Numbered from the stretch's first letter, positions 17,195 to 26,968 are shown. The stretch: 64,000 bases of DNA from CAIMFV01 sp040757715 (GCA_040757715.1 JBFLWS010000016.1:15805-79804); one strand, 5' to 3'. The notes: generated from the letters alone by a model not told the origin. Numbers and translations are program-made.

Positions 17195-17225
17195 CTGATC
17201 AAGCTTGATCATGTGTCTTGATCAG
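17195..17225. promoter_or_regulatory. Palindrome cluster upstream of the HTH-citrate synthase gene
   Basis: TGATCAAGCTTGATCA (17196-17211) is a perfect 16-base palindrome. A third half-site makes a second pair: CTGATCAAG (17195-17203) and CTTGATCAG (17217-17225) are exact inverted repeats with a 13-base spacer. Position 33 bases before the start codon suggests an operator. Confidence 0.6.
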
Positions 17226-17257
17226 TATCGTAGCGACGGGTGTTGGGGGTTAGGGTC

Positions 17258-18508
17258 ATGGGCGCCCTGTGGATCACCGCCGAAGAGGCTCAGGCGCGGC
17301 TGGGCGTAAAATTACAGACCCTCTACGCTTATGTGAGCCGGAGTCTGATCACCGCCCGCACCGACCACGAAGACCCCCGCCGCAGCCTCTATTCCGCCGA
17401 GGATGTGGCCCGACTCACCGCGCGCAAGCAGCGCGGCCGCGGGGCGCAGGCGGTGGCCCAGGAGGCGCTCACCTTCGGCGAGCCGGTGCTCACCTCGGCC
17501 ATCACCACCATCGCCGACGGCAGCTTCTTCTATCGCGGCTGGAACGCGGTGACGCTGGCCGAGACCGCCACCTTGGAGGAGACGGCCAAGCTTCTGTGGC
17601 AATGCGAGGAGGACCCCTTCCTCGGCCTTTCGCCGCACCCGTCCCTGGCCAGCGGGGCCGAGTCCCGGGCGCGGGCCTTCTCGCTGCTGGCCTATCGCGC
17701 CGCCAACGATCCCTCCATGTCCGGCCGCGCCGACAAGACCCTGAAGCGCGAGGCCGCCTCGGTGCTCACCGACCTCGTCGACGCCATGTGCGGCGCCTCG
17801 CGCAACGGCCCCCTGCATGAGCGCCTGGCCAAGACCTGGCGCGTGGACGGGGCGCGGGCCGACATGATCCGCCGGGCCCTGGTGCTCACCGCCGACCATG
17901 AGCTGAACGCCTCCACCTTCGCTGTGCGGGTGGCCGCCTCCACCGGGGCCTCGCTCGCCGCCTCGGCCCTCGCCGGTCTCGCCACGCTGTCGGGGCCCTT
18001 GCACGGGGGCATGTCGATCCAGGTGGCGGCCTTCGTGGCCGAGGCGCGTCGGGCCGGAGATCCCCGCGGCGCGGCCATGCTGCGCCTGGCCCAGGGGCTG
18101 GAGGCGCCCGGCTTCGGCCATCCGCTCTATCCCAACGGCGATCCGCGCTACAAGGCCATCGCCTCGGCCCTGCGTTTTGCGGATGATCTGCGCGAGATCG
18201 GCCTCGCCGCCGAGTCGGTGACGGGGGCCGCGCCCAATCTCGACTTCGCCCTGGTGGCCATGAGCCGGACCCTCGGCCTGCCCGCCGACGCGCCCTTCAC
18301 CCTCTTCGCCATCGGCCGCACCGTGGGCTGGATCGCCCATGCCCTCGAGCAAAAGGCCAGCGGCCGGCCCATCCGCCCCCGCGCTCGCTATGTGGGAGTG
18401 GAGCCGGGCCTGCCCGCCCGGGAGGCCGCTGAGTTAGCCCGCCGCCTCGAGGCCGAGCGCGAAGCCGCCCTCGCGGCCCTGGAAACTGAGGCCGACGAGG
18501 CGGTGTGA
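17258..18508 (+). CDS. Citrate synthase family protein with N-terminal HTH domain
   Basis: A 416-residue protein. The first 70 residues look like a MerR/excisionase-type HTH (WITAEEAQARLGVKLQTLYAYVSRSLI ... YSAEDVARLTARKQ). The rest is a citrate synthase-like domain: GWNAVTLAETATLEETAKLLW, NASTFAVRVAASTGASLAAS, GPLHGGM (active-site His region), and GFGHPLYPNGDPR with the second catalytic His. Such fusions are known in Proteobacteria, but their substrate is unclear; it is not the housekeeping GltA. The upstream palindromes suggest the HTH binds its own promoter. Start 17258 (MGALW) is preferred over 17240. Confidence 0.85.
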   Translation: MGALWITAEEAQARLGVKLQTLYAYVSRSLITARTDHEDPRRSLYSAEDVARLTARKQRGRGAQAVAQEALTFGEPVLTSAITTIADGSFFYRGWNAVTLAETATLEETAKLLWQCEEDPFLGLSPHPSLASGAESRARAFSLLAYRAANDPSMSGRADKTLKREAASVLTDLVDAMCGASRNGPLHERLAKTWRVDGARADMIRRALVLTADHELNASTFAVRVAASTGASLAASALAGLATLSGPLHGGMSIQVAAFVAEARRAGDPRGAAMLRLAQGLEAPGFGHPLYPNGDPRYKAIASALRFADDLREIGLAAESVTGAAPNLDFALVAMSRTLGLPADAPFTLFAIGRTVGWIAHALEQKASGRPIRPRARYVGVEPGLPAREAAELARRLEAEREAALAALETEADEAV

Positions 18509-18515
18509 GGTTAGG

Positions 18516-19046
18516 TCAGGCTGCGTGCAGGCGCGCCGAGCGCACGGCGAAATCAACGGCCAAGGTCTCGGTGCGCTCCACGGACTGAGGACCGTCCTTG
18601 CGCCCTGAGGTCGACAGGAAGGTGGCCACGGCGTCGAGCACCGGCCGCGACAGGAACGGGTCGACCACGGCGCTGGACATCATTACCGCTGCCACGAACT
18701 CTGCGAAGGCGTCCTTTTGACTCGGGCGAAGCTGGTCAAGTTCAGCCCGGAAGCGCTGCGCGTCTTCGCGGCTTGGCGCCTTGGCCATTCGGCCCGTGAG
18801 CAGGCGCCAGGTGAAGCCGCGCGCGAGGCCCGGCCGCCCGGCTCCAGCCATGAAGGCAGGAACGAAGCGGACGATGGAGGCCGGGGTCTCGGGATCGTCC
18901 AATAGCCGTTGACCGGCGGCGGCGGCCTTGTCGAGCTCGCTCACGGCGATCTTGGCGCCGTCGGAATAGGCCAGGGCCCAGACTCGAACGCTCCAGAGCG
19001 CCAGAGCGCTGACCGCGGCGACGGCGAAGGTTTCGGCGAGTCCCAT
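18516..19046 (-). CDS. Unknown protein with one N-terminal membrane segment
   Basis: I do not recognise this 176-residue protein. It begins MGLAETFAVAAVSALALWSVRVWALAYSDG, a single hydrophobic anchor of about 20 residues, then a mostly helical hydrophilic domain (ELDKAAAAGQRLLDD, FRAELDQLRPSQKDAFAEFVAAV). It has no Cys and no catalytic motif I can name. It converges tail-to-tail on the citrate synthase-like gene with seven bases between stops. The ATG at 19046 was chosen over an open upstream extension to 19088. Confidence 0.6.
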   Translation of the reverse strand: MGLAETFAVAAVSALALWSVRVWALAYSDGAKIAVSELDKAAAAGQRLLDDPETPASIVRFVPAFMAGAGRPGLARGFTWRLLTGRMAKAPSREDAQRFRAELDQLRPSQKDAFAEFVAAVMMSSAVVDPFLSRPVLDAVATFLSTSGRKDGPQSVERTETLAVDFAVRSARLHAA

Positions 19047-19118
19047 CAAGGCGCAGCTCCTGCGGGTATTTATGCGCGTATGGTACACGATATTTGCGAA
19101 GATCGCACACGCATTCCG

Positions 19119-19406
19119 TTAAGGCGATGACGGGTCATCGGGCTCAGGTCGTCTCTTCGATCGGCGATCGGCTTTGTGCGCGAGCTTCAGCAAATTCGCT
19201 TCGCGTTTATGGCTCAAGGTCCGGTGGTGATAGAGCGCCTTGGAAATCGCCGGAATGATCCAAGGCGACATGACGAGCGCGAAAAGACCGAACAGAAGCC
19301 AAGCGGGCGCGCCGTCCATGAACGCTCGGATGGCGTCCCGGAACATCTCATTGCCATCGAGGTGAAAGCCGTTTTTGTCGGTCAATTCGCCACGCTTGAT
19401 ATTCAA
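19119..19406 (-). CDS. Small unknown membrane protein
   Basis: This encodes up to 95 residues starting with TTG; an internal ATG at 19346 (MFRDAIRAFMDG) would give 75. One strong membrane segment (AWLLFGLFALVMSPWIIPAI) is followed by a basic tail (SHKREANLLKLAHKADRRSKRR) and an acidic end. Such a layout is common in small bacterial membrane proteins. The region is less GC-rich than its neighbours. No family is recognised and coding is uncertain. Confidence 0.5.
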   Translation of the reverse strand: MNIKRGELTDKNGFHLDGNEMFRDAIRAFMDGAPAWLLFGLFALVMSPWIIPAISKALYHHRTLSHKREANLLKLAHKADRRSKRRPEPDDPSSP

Positions 19407-19456
19407 TCAAACGTCGTGAATAAAACCTCTTCGCGCGATGTCAAGTTGTGCCCTTG

Positions 19457-21340
19457 CTACCGCGTCTCGCCGGAGAGGGTGCGGTTGGCCTGGTCCAGCT
19501 CCTCGGCGTAGCGGCGGGTGGCGTAGGCCTCGGTGAGCAGCCCCACCACCCGGCGGCTCTGCTCGTCGGCGACCACGGCGAGGGTTTCGGCCTCGGCGCG
19601 CTCGAAGGTGTCCATGGCCGTCTTCACGTTCATCTCGGGCAAGAGCGCCATGTCCTTGTGGGAGGCGAGATCAAGGATACGGGTGATCTCGGCCCGGGCG
19701 TCCAGCTCCTGGGAATAGGCCTCGGCGGTGGGGACGAGGCCCTGATAGGCGCCGTGCTCGTCCACCGCCACCACCATGTGCCGTCCGCCCAGGGGATGGG
19801 TGCGGCGGAACTCGGCCACGGTCATGGCTCCTGGCGCGATGGCCACGTCGGTGCGCATGAGCCGCTTCACAGTGAGATTGCGCATCCAGCTGACGTCGTT
19901 GGCGCTTCGGATGGTCTCCCCGCGTAAATGTAGTCGCCAAGTGGAGAAGGAGTAGCCGAACATCTCGCGCACGGTGAGGCTGGTGGCGACGCAGGTGGCC
20001 AGCACGGCGCCGGTGAGGCCGTAGTCGCCGGTGGTCTCCAGCACCAGGAAGGACATGGTGAGTGGCCCGCCGACGATGCCCACGGCGAAGGCGCCCATGC
20101 CGGTGAGCACGCAGGCCATGGGGTCGAGGGCGATGTCGGGGAACACCGCCGCCTCGGCGAGGCCGAACAGCTTGCCGATGAGGCAGCCCACGAACAGGGA
20201 GGCGAAGAACAGCCCGCCCCGGAAGCCGGAGCCGAGGGAGATCATGGCCGCCAGCAGCTTCAGGATGATGAGGCCGAGCAGGAACTTGGGGGCGAGCTCC
20301 ATCTGCAGGTCGAGCTTCATGGCCCCGTGCCCGGCGGCCAGCACCTGGGGCGTGACGAGGGCGAGGAGCCCCACCATCAGTCCCCCCACCGCCGGCCGGG
20401 CCCAGGCGGGGGTGCGGCTCCACTCGAAGCCCTGCTCCACCATGGCCACCAGGCGCATGACGGCGATGGCCACCACGCTGGTGACGAGGCCGAGCCCCAC
20501 CAGCACCAGATAGTGGATCGGATGGATGCCGCCCACGGCCGGGGCGTGGATGGAGTAGGGGGCGCCGTTGGTGAGAGGGGCGAAGGCCGCGGCGCTGGTG
20601 TAGCCGGCGATGGACCCGGCCATCACCGCGGTCACATTGGCCACCGAATAGACGCCGATGATCAGCTCGAAGGCGTAGAAGGCGCCGGTGAGCGGGGCGC
20701 CGAAGGCTGCGGCGATGGCCCCGGCGGCGGCGCAGCCCACCAGGATGCGCAGATCGCTGCGGCGCAGGTTGAGGTTCATGCCGAGCCGCGAGGCCACCCC
20801 CGAACTGATCTGGGTGTAGCCCGCCTCAAGCCCCACCGAGGCGCCGAAGCCGTTGGAAATGAGGGTCTGCAAGGAGACGATGATGCTGTCGCGCAGGGAC
20901 ATGCGCCCGCCGCGCAGGGCGTTGGCCTCGATGGGGTCGACGGCCACGCCGCGATTATAGAGCCGCCGCGCCATCTCGATCATGGCCACGATCAGCCCTC
21001 CCGCCACCGGGGCGATGAGGGCGCGGATCGGCGCGATCTCGTCGGTGGCCGACAGGCGCACGTCCAGGGGAATGCCGAACAGCAGCGAATGCAGCAGCTG
21101 GGAGATCTCGGCCATGAGCGAGACGAACACGCCCGCCGCCCCGCCCACGGCGATGGCCAGGAGCACCAGGGCGAGCTCGCTGGTGCGCAACAGGGCGCGC
21201 AGGCGGGCGTTCAAGTCCTGCGGCGCGGCCAGCACCACCCGGAGTGCAGCGGGCCCGGCGAAGCGTCCGCCGCCGCCCACCTCCTTCAACGTGGCCTCCT
21301 TCAGCGTACCATCCTTGAGCGTATCAGGCGCCTCGGTCAC
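19457..21340 (-). CDS. ClC-type chloride channel/antiporter with CBS domains
   Basis: A 627-residue membrane protein with about ten helices and a C-terminal CBS pair. Family filter segments are visible: SNGFGASVGLEAGYTQ (the GxExP-like gating loop, with the Glu kept but the Pro replaced), GSGFRGGLFFASLFVG, and MGAFAVGIVGGPLTMSFLVLE. The regulatory region (residues about 490-610) has two CBS repeats ending VADEQSRRVVGLLTE. It likely exchanges chloride and protons at the inner membrane. The GTG at 21340 (VTEAPDTLKDG) was chosen because the longer frame overlaps rnhB, whose stop is 16 bases away. Confidence 0.85.
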   Translation of the reverse strand: MTEAPDTLKDGTLKEATLKEVGGGGRFAGPAALRVVLAAPQDLNARLRALLRTSELALVLLAIAVGGAAGVFVSLMAEISQLLHSLLFGIPLDVRLSATDEIAPIRALIAPVAGGLIVAMIEMARRLYNRGVAVDPIEANALRGGRMSLRDSIIVSLQTLISNGFGASVGLEAGYTQISSGVASRLGMNLNLRRSDLRILVGCAAAGAIAAAFGAPLTGAFYAFELIIGVYSVANVTAVMAGSIAGYTSAAAFAPLTNGAPYSIHAPAVGGIHPIHYLVLVGLGLVTSVVAIAVMRLVAMVEQGFEWSRTPAWARPAVGGLMVGLLALVTPQVLAAGHGAMKLDLQMELAPKFLLGLIILKLLAAMISLGSGFRGGLFFASLFVGCLIGKLFGLAEAAVFPDIALDPMACVLTGMGAFAVGIVGGPLTMSFLVLETTGDYGLTGAVLATCVATSLTVREMFGYSFSTWRLHLRGETIRSANDVSWMRNLTVKRLMRTDVAIAPGAMTVAEFRRTHPLGGRHMVVAVDEHGAYQGLVPTAEAYSQELDARAEITRILDLASHKDMALLPEMNVKTAMDTFERAEAETLAVVADEQSRRVVGLLTEAYATRRYAEELDQANRTLSGETR

Positions 21341-21356
21341 GGCGAGAACGGTCCTC

Positions 21357-21956
21357 CTAGGCGAGCCGGGCGCGAATGGGCGCGAAGCTCCTGCGGTGGG
21401 CGGGGCAGGGCCCGAGCCGGTCCAGCGCCGCCACGTGTTCCGAAGAATGATACCCCTTATGCTTGGCGAAACCATAACCGGGATGGATCAGGTCGAGCTC
21501 GACCATGATCTTGTCGCGCTCGGTCTTGGCCAGGATCGAGGCGGCGGCGATGGAGAGGGAGAGGCTGTCGCCCTTCACCACCGGCCGCACCGGGCAGGGC
21601 AGGGGAAAGGCCGTATTGCCGTCCACCAGGGCGAGGGCGGGGGCGAGCCTCAGACCCTCCACCGCCCGGCGCATGGCGAGGCCCGTGGCGCGCAGGATAT
21701 TGATCTCATCGATCTCGGCCTCGCTGGCGAAGGCCACAGCGTAGGCCAGGGCCTTCTGGCGGATCACCGGGGCGAGGGCGTCGCGGCGGGCTTCGCTGAG
21801 GCGTTTGGAATCATCGAGGCCCTCGGGCAGGTCGTCCGGGTCGAGGATCACCGCCGCGGCGGCCACCGGGCCGGCCCAGGGCCCGCGCCCGGCCTCGTCC
21901 ACCCCGCACACCGGCCAGGCATGCTCGCGCTCCAGGAGGAAATTCGGCGGGCTCAC
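21357..21956 (-). CDS. rnhB: Ribonuclease HII
   Basis: RNase HII removes misincorporated ribonucleotides and RNA from DNA hybrids. The 199-residue protein has the acidic metal site: VCGVDEAGRGPWAGP (Asp and Glu), DDSKRLSE, and ALVDGN (third Asp), then KGDSLSLSIAAASILAKTERD. It starts at a GTG whose GTGA overlaps the tag stop codon by four bases, so the two repair genes are translationally coupled. A longer open frame upstream is tag read in another phase. Confidence 0.94.
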   Translation of the reverse strand: MSPPNFLLEREHAWPVCGVDEAGRGPWAGPVAAAAVILDPDDLPEGLDDSKRLSEARRDALAPVIRQKALAYAVAFASEAEIDEINILRATGLAMRRAVEGLRLAPALALVDGNTAFPLPCPVRPVVKGDSLSLSIAAASILAKTERDKIMVELDLIHPGYGFAKHKGYHSSEHVAALDRLGPCPAHRRSFAPIRARLA

Positions 21957-22534
21957 GCCTTCCCGCCGAGTTCGCCGTGGCGGTGACAATAGGTGAGATG
22001 GTCGTTCACCACCCCCACCGCCTGCATGAACGCATAGACGATCACCGGGCCGCAGAACTTGAAGCCCTTGGCCGACAGCGCCTTGGACATCTCTTCGGAC
22101 AGGGGCGTCTTGGCCGGAACCTGCGTCTTGTCGGTCCATGCGTTCTGCAACGTCGCCCCGTCGGTGAAGCTCCAGATGAACTGGCTGAAGTCCTCGCCGC
22201 GCTCGCGCATGGAAAGGTAGGCGCGGGCCGAATTGATCGCCGCCTCGATCTTGGCCTTGGAGCGGACGATGCCGGCGTCGGCAAGGAGCCGGGCCACGTC
22301 CGCCTCGCCATAGCGGGCGATGAGGTCGGGGTCGAAGCCCTGGAACGCGGCGCGGAACGCCTCGCGCTTCTTCAGGATGGTGATCCAGGCAAGGCCCGCC
22401 TGGAACCCGTCCAGGATCAGCTTCTCATAGAGGGCGCGGCTGTCGCGCTCGGGCACGCCCCACTCTTCGTCATGATAGGCGACATAGAGGGGATCGGTCC
22501 CCGGCCAATGGCAGCGCTTCAGGTCTTCGGACAT
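21953..22534 (-). CDS. tag: DNA-3-methyladenine glycosylase I
   Basis: Tag excises 3-methyladenine from alkylated DNA. The 193-residue protein begins MSEDLKRCHWPGTDPLYVAYHDEEWGVP, the family start with the first Cys/His zinc ligands. It continues ILDGFQAGLAWITILKKREAFRAAF (base-pocket region) and ends with the second zinc pair in YCHRH. It is followed by rnhB with a 4-base overlap and preceded by the GIY-YIG gene 62 bases away. The ATG at 22534 is the conserved start. Confidence 0.95.
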   Translation of the reverse strand: MSEDLKRCHWPGTDPLYVAYHDEEWGVPERDSRALYEKLILDGFQAGLAWITILKKREAFRAAFQGFDPDLIARYGEADVARLLADAGIVRSKAKIEAAINSARAYLSMRERGEDFSQFIWSFTDGATLQNAWTDKTQVPAKTPLSEEMSKALSAKGFKFCGPVIVYAFMQAVGVVNDHLTYCHRHGELGGKA

Positions 22535-22596
22535 GGGGCCGAGCTTTGGCCGCGTCGCCGGCGCCTGGCAAGGGCGGCGTGACGGCGCAGGGCCGC

Positions 22597-22932
22597 TCAG
22601 AGCGGGCGGGCGTGCAGCCGGTCGACCCAGATGGCCTGGCGACGCTTCAACTCGTCGCGGCGACTCAGGGTTGGGAAGTCTTCGCGCAGGCGCTCCAGCT
22701 CCTCGAAGCGGAAGGCCTCGGCGCCATGTTCGTTCCACGCCGCCTGCAAGCTTTTGAACGGACTCCCGCCCATGCTCGGGGCGAACCAGATGCCGTTCTG
22801 TTGCGTGTCGAGATGCCGGCTCTGACCGACCCAGGCCTCGCCCGTAGCCGAACAGATGACGGCGAACACGCCGAAGGCCGACTTCTGCTCCTTGTAGGCG
22901 GCGATGGCGGCCTTGCGGGCGCTGGGGTCCAT
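22597..22932 (-). CDS. GIY-YIG nuclease family protein
   Basis: A 111-residue protein from the ATG MDPSARKAAIAAYKEQ, or 117 from the ATG at 22950. The domain reads GVFAVICSATGEAWVGQSRHLDTQQN with GIWFAPSMG, a divergent GIY-YIG fold in which the usual tyrosines are partly replaced by VFA and VGQ. Stand-alone proteins of this type occur in Proteobacteria with unknown targets. It is the first gene before tag and rnhB, so a DNA-repair association is possible. A repeated 14-base sequence upstream could be an operator. Confidence 0.75.
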   Translation of the reverse strand: MDPSARKAAIAAYKEQKSAFGVFAVICSATGEAWVGQSRHLDTQQNGIWFAPSMGGSPFKSLQAAWNEHGAEAFRFEELERLREDFPTLSRRDELKRRQAIWVDRLHARPL

Positions 22933-22942
22933 GGCGATCTCC

Positions 22943-22983
22943 AATTTCATCCGGGTTTTATTGACAGGTAATTTCATCCGGGT
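22943..22983. promoter_or_regulatory. Two 14-base direct repeats between the divergent GIY-YIG and DUF2239 genes
   Basis: AATTTCATCCGGGT occurs at 22943-22956 and again at 22970-22983, 27 bases apart, in the short space between divergent genes. The DUF2239 ATG is 12 bases from the second copy. The layout suggests one regulator controlling both genes. Confidence 0.5.
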
Positions 22984-22994
22984 AAATAGGTGCA

Positions 22995-23585
22995 ATGACT
23001 TCCCCTGCTGAATCGATTGTCCGCCCGCCCTACGCCGTGTTCGCGGGCCTGCGGCGCGTGGCCATGGGGACCCTGGCCGAGGCGGCGGTGGCGGCGCGGG
23101 ACGCCGCCGAGCGCGAGCCTTGCGCTCCAGTGCTGGTGTTCGATGGCGAGAGCGGCGCGGTGGTGGACCTTGATCTGCGCGGAACCGCGGACGAGATCGC
23201 CGCGCGCTATGCGCCGCCGCTTCCGGGGCCGGCGCGGCGCGGTCGGCCGAAGCTCGGGGTGGCGGCCCGCGAGGTGACGCTCTTGCCGCGCCACTGGGAC
23301 TGGCTGGCGGGTCAGCCAGGGGGCGCGTCGGCGACCCTGCGGCGGCTGGTGGAGGCGGCGCGGAAGGCGGAGGGGGCGGGGGGCCCGGCTCGGCGCCGGC
23401 GTGACTGCGCCTATCGCTTCATGTCGGCCCTGGCCGGCGATCTGCCCGGATTCGAGGCGGCGTCCCGGGCGCTGTTCGCCGGCGACGAGGCAGGTCTCGC
23501 CCGCGCCGTCGCCGCCTGGCCCTTAGACGTCCAGGACCAGCTGCTCGGCTATCTGCGGGGCGCGAACGAGGCCGGAGCGGACTGA
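22995..23585 (+). CDS. DUF2239 family protein
   Basis: A 196-residue protein with the DUF2239 pattern: VLVFDGESGAVVDLDLRGT in the first half, then ARRGRPKLGVAAREVTLLPRHWDWL, TLRRLVEAARKAE, and a helical C-terminus (AYRFMSALAGDLPGFEAASRALF). The middle section has an AT-hook-like RGRPK. The function is unknown. It is divergent from the GIY-YIG gene and shares its upstream repeats. The ATG at 22995 gives the usual family length. Confidence 0.82.
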   Translation: MTSPAESIVRPPYAVFAGLRRVAMGTLAEAAVAARDAAEREPCAPVLVFDGESGAVVDLDLRGTADEIAARYAPPLPGPARRGRPKLGVAAREVTLLPRHWDWLAGQPGGASATLRRLVEAARKAEGAGGPARRRRDCAYRFMSALAGDLPGFEAASRALFAGDEAGLARAVAAWPLDVQDQLLGYLRGANEAGAD

Positions 23586-23720
23586 GGGGCGACCTCTGCA
23601 AGGTTAAGGGGGAGAGCGCGCGTATCACGCGAATGTAGCGTCATTGCTCGTCCAAATTTCTTGTCTTTAGGGCGTGGAACTCTATGTGTGGTATAGCGAC
23701 GTAACTTGCGGAGTGCGCCG

Positions 23721-24173
23721 ATGCACGACAGCCGGACGGTTGCGAATCAGTTTCTTGAACTCGCAAGAAATCGGGGCGTCAGCCTGACGCCGATGCAGGT
23801 TCTGAAGCTGGTCTATATTGCGCACGGTTGGATGCTGGGCCTGTATGGCCGGCCGTTGATCCGCGACGAGGTGCAGGCTTGGCAATACGGGCCGGTGATT
23901 CCGCGCCTGTACAACGACCTGCGCAAGTACCGGGGCAATTCGGTGACCGAGTTGTTGCCTAAGTCGCCCGACGACGCCTTGGACGGGGATGAGTTGGATA
24001 TCGTCCAGCAAGTGGACTGCAAGTACGGCCACATGAGCGGACCGGCTCTGTCGCGCCTCACCCACACAGCCGGATCGCCGTGGGCCTTGGCCTATGCGCC
24101 AGGCGTATTCAGCACCCTGATCCCGCAGGACTTGATACAGGACCACTATCAGCGGTTGGCGGCTGCGGGCTGA
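23721..24173 (+). CDS. Panacea/DUF4065 (SocA-like) antitoxin candidate
   Basis: A 150-residue protein starting MHDSRTVANQFLELARNRG. Panacea landmarks are LTPMQVLKLVYIAHGWMLGLYG, DEVQAWQYGPVIPRLYNDLRKY and GSPWALAY. This domain defines antitoxins that neutralise many unrelated toxins; SocA of Caulobacter is a member. The next gene follows 11 bases downstream on the same strand, which is the usual antitoxin-first arrangement. The DNA here is less GC-rich than its surroundings. The preferred start is the ATG at 23721; a TTG lies 15 bases earlier. Confidence 0.85.
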   Translation: MHDSRTVANQFLELARNRGVSLTPMQVLKLVYIAHGWMLGLYGRPLIRDEVQAWQYGPVIPRLYNDLRKYRGNSVTELLPKSPDDALDGDELDIVQQVDCKYGHMSGPALSRLTHTAGSPWALAYAPGVFSTLIPQDLIQDHYQRLAAAG

Positions 24174-24184
24174 AGCGGGTCTTG

Positions 24185-24622
24185 ATGACGGAATCAGGCC
24201 CGAAGGCGGCGCCGCCAAGAAAACGCATCCCGGACGCACGAATGGACACCGCCGCTGGACGCGCGCCGTCCACGGATGAAGTGGCCAAGCTGGAAGCGGT
24301 TCAGTTCGCCAGCGGCAAGAGCCAAAAAGAACTGGAGGAGGCGGCCAAGCAGGCGGACCACGGCCGCGCCCAGCGATTTTTGGACCAATTCGAGACCTTG
24401 TCCATCTGGGCGATGCAGGCGCGGTTTGGGATATTCGCCGTTCTCGGCGGCGTTTGGATGCTGCATCTCATCCTGCCGGAACGATCGCCGGTTCTCCCGG
24501 GCGGCCTTCTCTTAAGCCGCTGGCTGACCGCTGATCAGGTGACGGTGATCCAAAACATTCTGACCGGCGGTCTCGTGGCTGGGATCGTCACGGATCACTT
24601 CAAGAAGCGCGTCGGCCGCTGA
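24185..24622 (+). CDS. Unknown membrane protein paired with the Panacea gene (candidate toxin)
   Basis: I do not recognise this 145-residue protein. It has a basic Pro-rich N-terminus (GPKAAPPRKRIPDAR), a charged helix likely to coil (about 33-70, with GKSQKELEEAAKQADHGRA), a hydrophobic segment RFGIFAVLGGVWMLHLIL, and a second weaker one (NILTGGLVAGIV). It ends FKKRVGR. It sits 11 bases after the Panacea gene. In Panacea systems the neighbour is the toxin, and some act at the membrane; that role is an inference here. Confidence 0.6.
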   Translation: MTESGPKAAPPRKRIPDARMDTAAGRAPSTDEVAKLEAVQFASGKSQKELEEAAKQADHGRAQRFLDQFETLSIWAMQARFGIFAVLGGVWMLHLILPERSPVLPGGLLLSRWLTADQVTVIQNILTGGLVAGIVTDHFKKRVGR

Positions 24623-24860
24623 ACTTTCCTGGCGCGTATCGCTCTTCAGATGTGGACCCCATTTCGACCTAAGGCCTAGGTCTCCTCAGCGCTGGTCGGT
24701 TGCGGCGCCGAAAGGTGCATGCTAAGAGCCGCACGGCTTGAGGCGACGGGGCTTGAGCCGAGCCCTGTCGCGCGCGGTTTTTCTCCGCATAATCAAAGCC
24801 TTGCTCGCCGGTCAGTCGGATTGGCGGGAAATCGGGTCGAACATCAATCGGACGGGTCAT

Positions 24861-25415
24861 TTGGCGGACGATTCTCGAAACACGGACGTTGGCGAACGCT
24901 ACGCGCAAGCCTTGTTCGAACTGGCCGTGCAGGCCGACGCCATCGCGGCGGTGGAAAAGGACCTCAAGGCCCTGGACGCCGCGCGTCTGGAAAGCGCCGA
25001 CCTGCGCCGGCTGCTGAACTCGCCGCTGACGCCGCAAGCCGACAAGGCCAAGGGCCTGGTGGCCGTGGCCGAAGCCCTGGGCGTTTCCGAGCTCACCCGC
25101 CGCTTCGTCGGCGTTCTTTCGCATAATGGCCGCGCCGGCGCCCTCGGCCCCGTGGTCAAGGCCTTCGCCCAGCTGGCCGCCGATCATCGCGGCGCTGTGG
25201 CCGCCGAAGTGACCACTGCGGTTCCGCTCACCCCGGCCCAGGCCGAGGGCGTGGCCGCCGCCTTGCGCCAGGCCCTGGGCAAGGATCCTGAACTTTCCAC
25301 CCGCGTCGATCCCGCCATCCTCGGCGGGCTGAAGGTGCGGGTCGGCTCCCGTCTGTTCGACGCCTCGCTCCGCACGCGGCTCGACTCCCTGAAATTCGCC
25401 CTAAAGCGCGCTTGA
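24861..25415 (+). CDS. atpH: ATP synthase F1 delta subunit
   Basis: The delta subunit links the peripheral stalk to the top of F1. The 184-residue protein has the N-terminal helical bundle (GERYAQALFELAVQADAIAAVEKDL) and the conserved C-terminal strand-helix VDPAILGGLKVRVGSRLFDASLRTRLDSL. The start is the TTG at 24861 (family-like LADDSRNT); the open frame upstream to 24738 has no family similarity. It is the first gene of atpHAGDC. The F0 genes are not in this window, as expected in Alphaproteobacteria. Confidence 0.93.
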   Translation: MADDSRNTDVGERYAQALFELAVQADAIAAVEKDLKALDAARLESADLRRLLNSPLTPQADKAKGLVAVAEALGVSELTRRFVGVLSHNGRAGALGPVVKAFAQLAADHRGAVAAEVTTAVPLTPAQAEGVAAALRQALGKDPELSTRVDPAILGGLKVRVGSRLFDASLRTRLDSLKFALKRA

Positions 25416-25429
25416 AGAAGGCCTAAGCG

Positions 25430-26968
<1,539 letters not shown>

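Noticed and set aside
21341..21475. A longer start for the chloride channel gene.
   Set aside because: The extension overlaps rnhB in another frame and shows no family similarity; GTG at 21340 is adequate.
24738..24860. A 41-codon N-terminal extension of atpH.
   Set aside because: The extension has no similarity to delta subunits; the TTG at 24861 begins the conserved part and gives the normal length.
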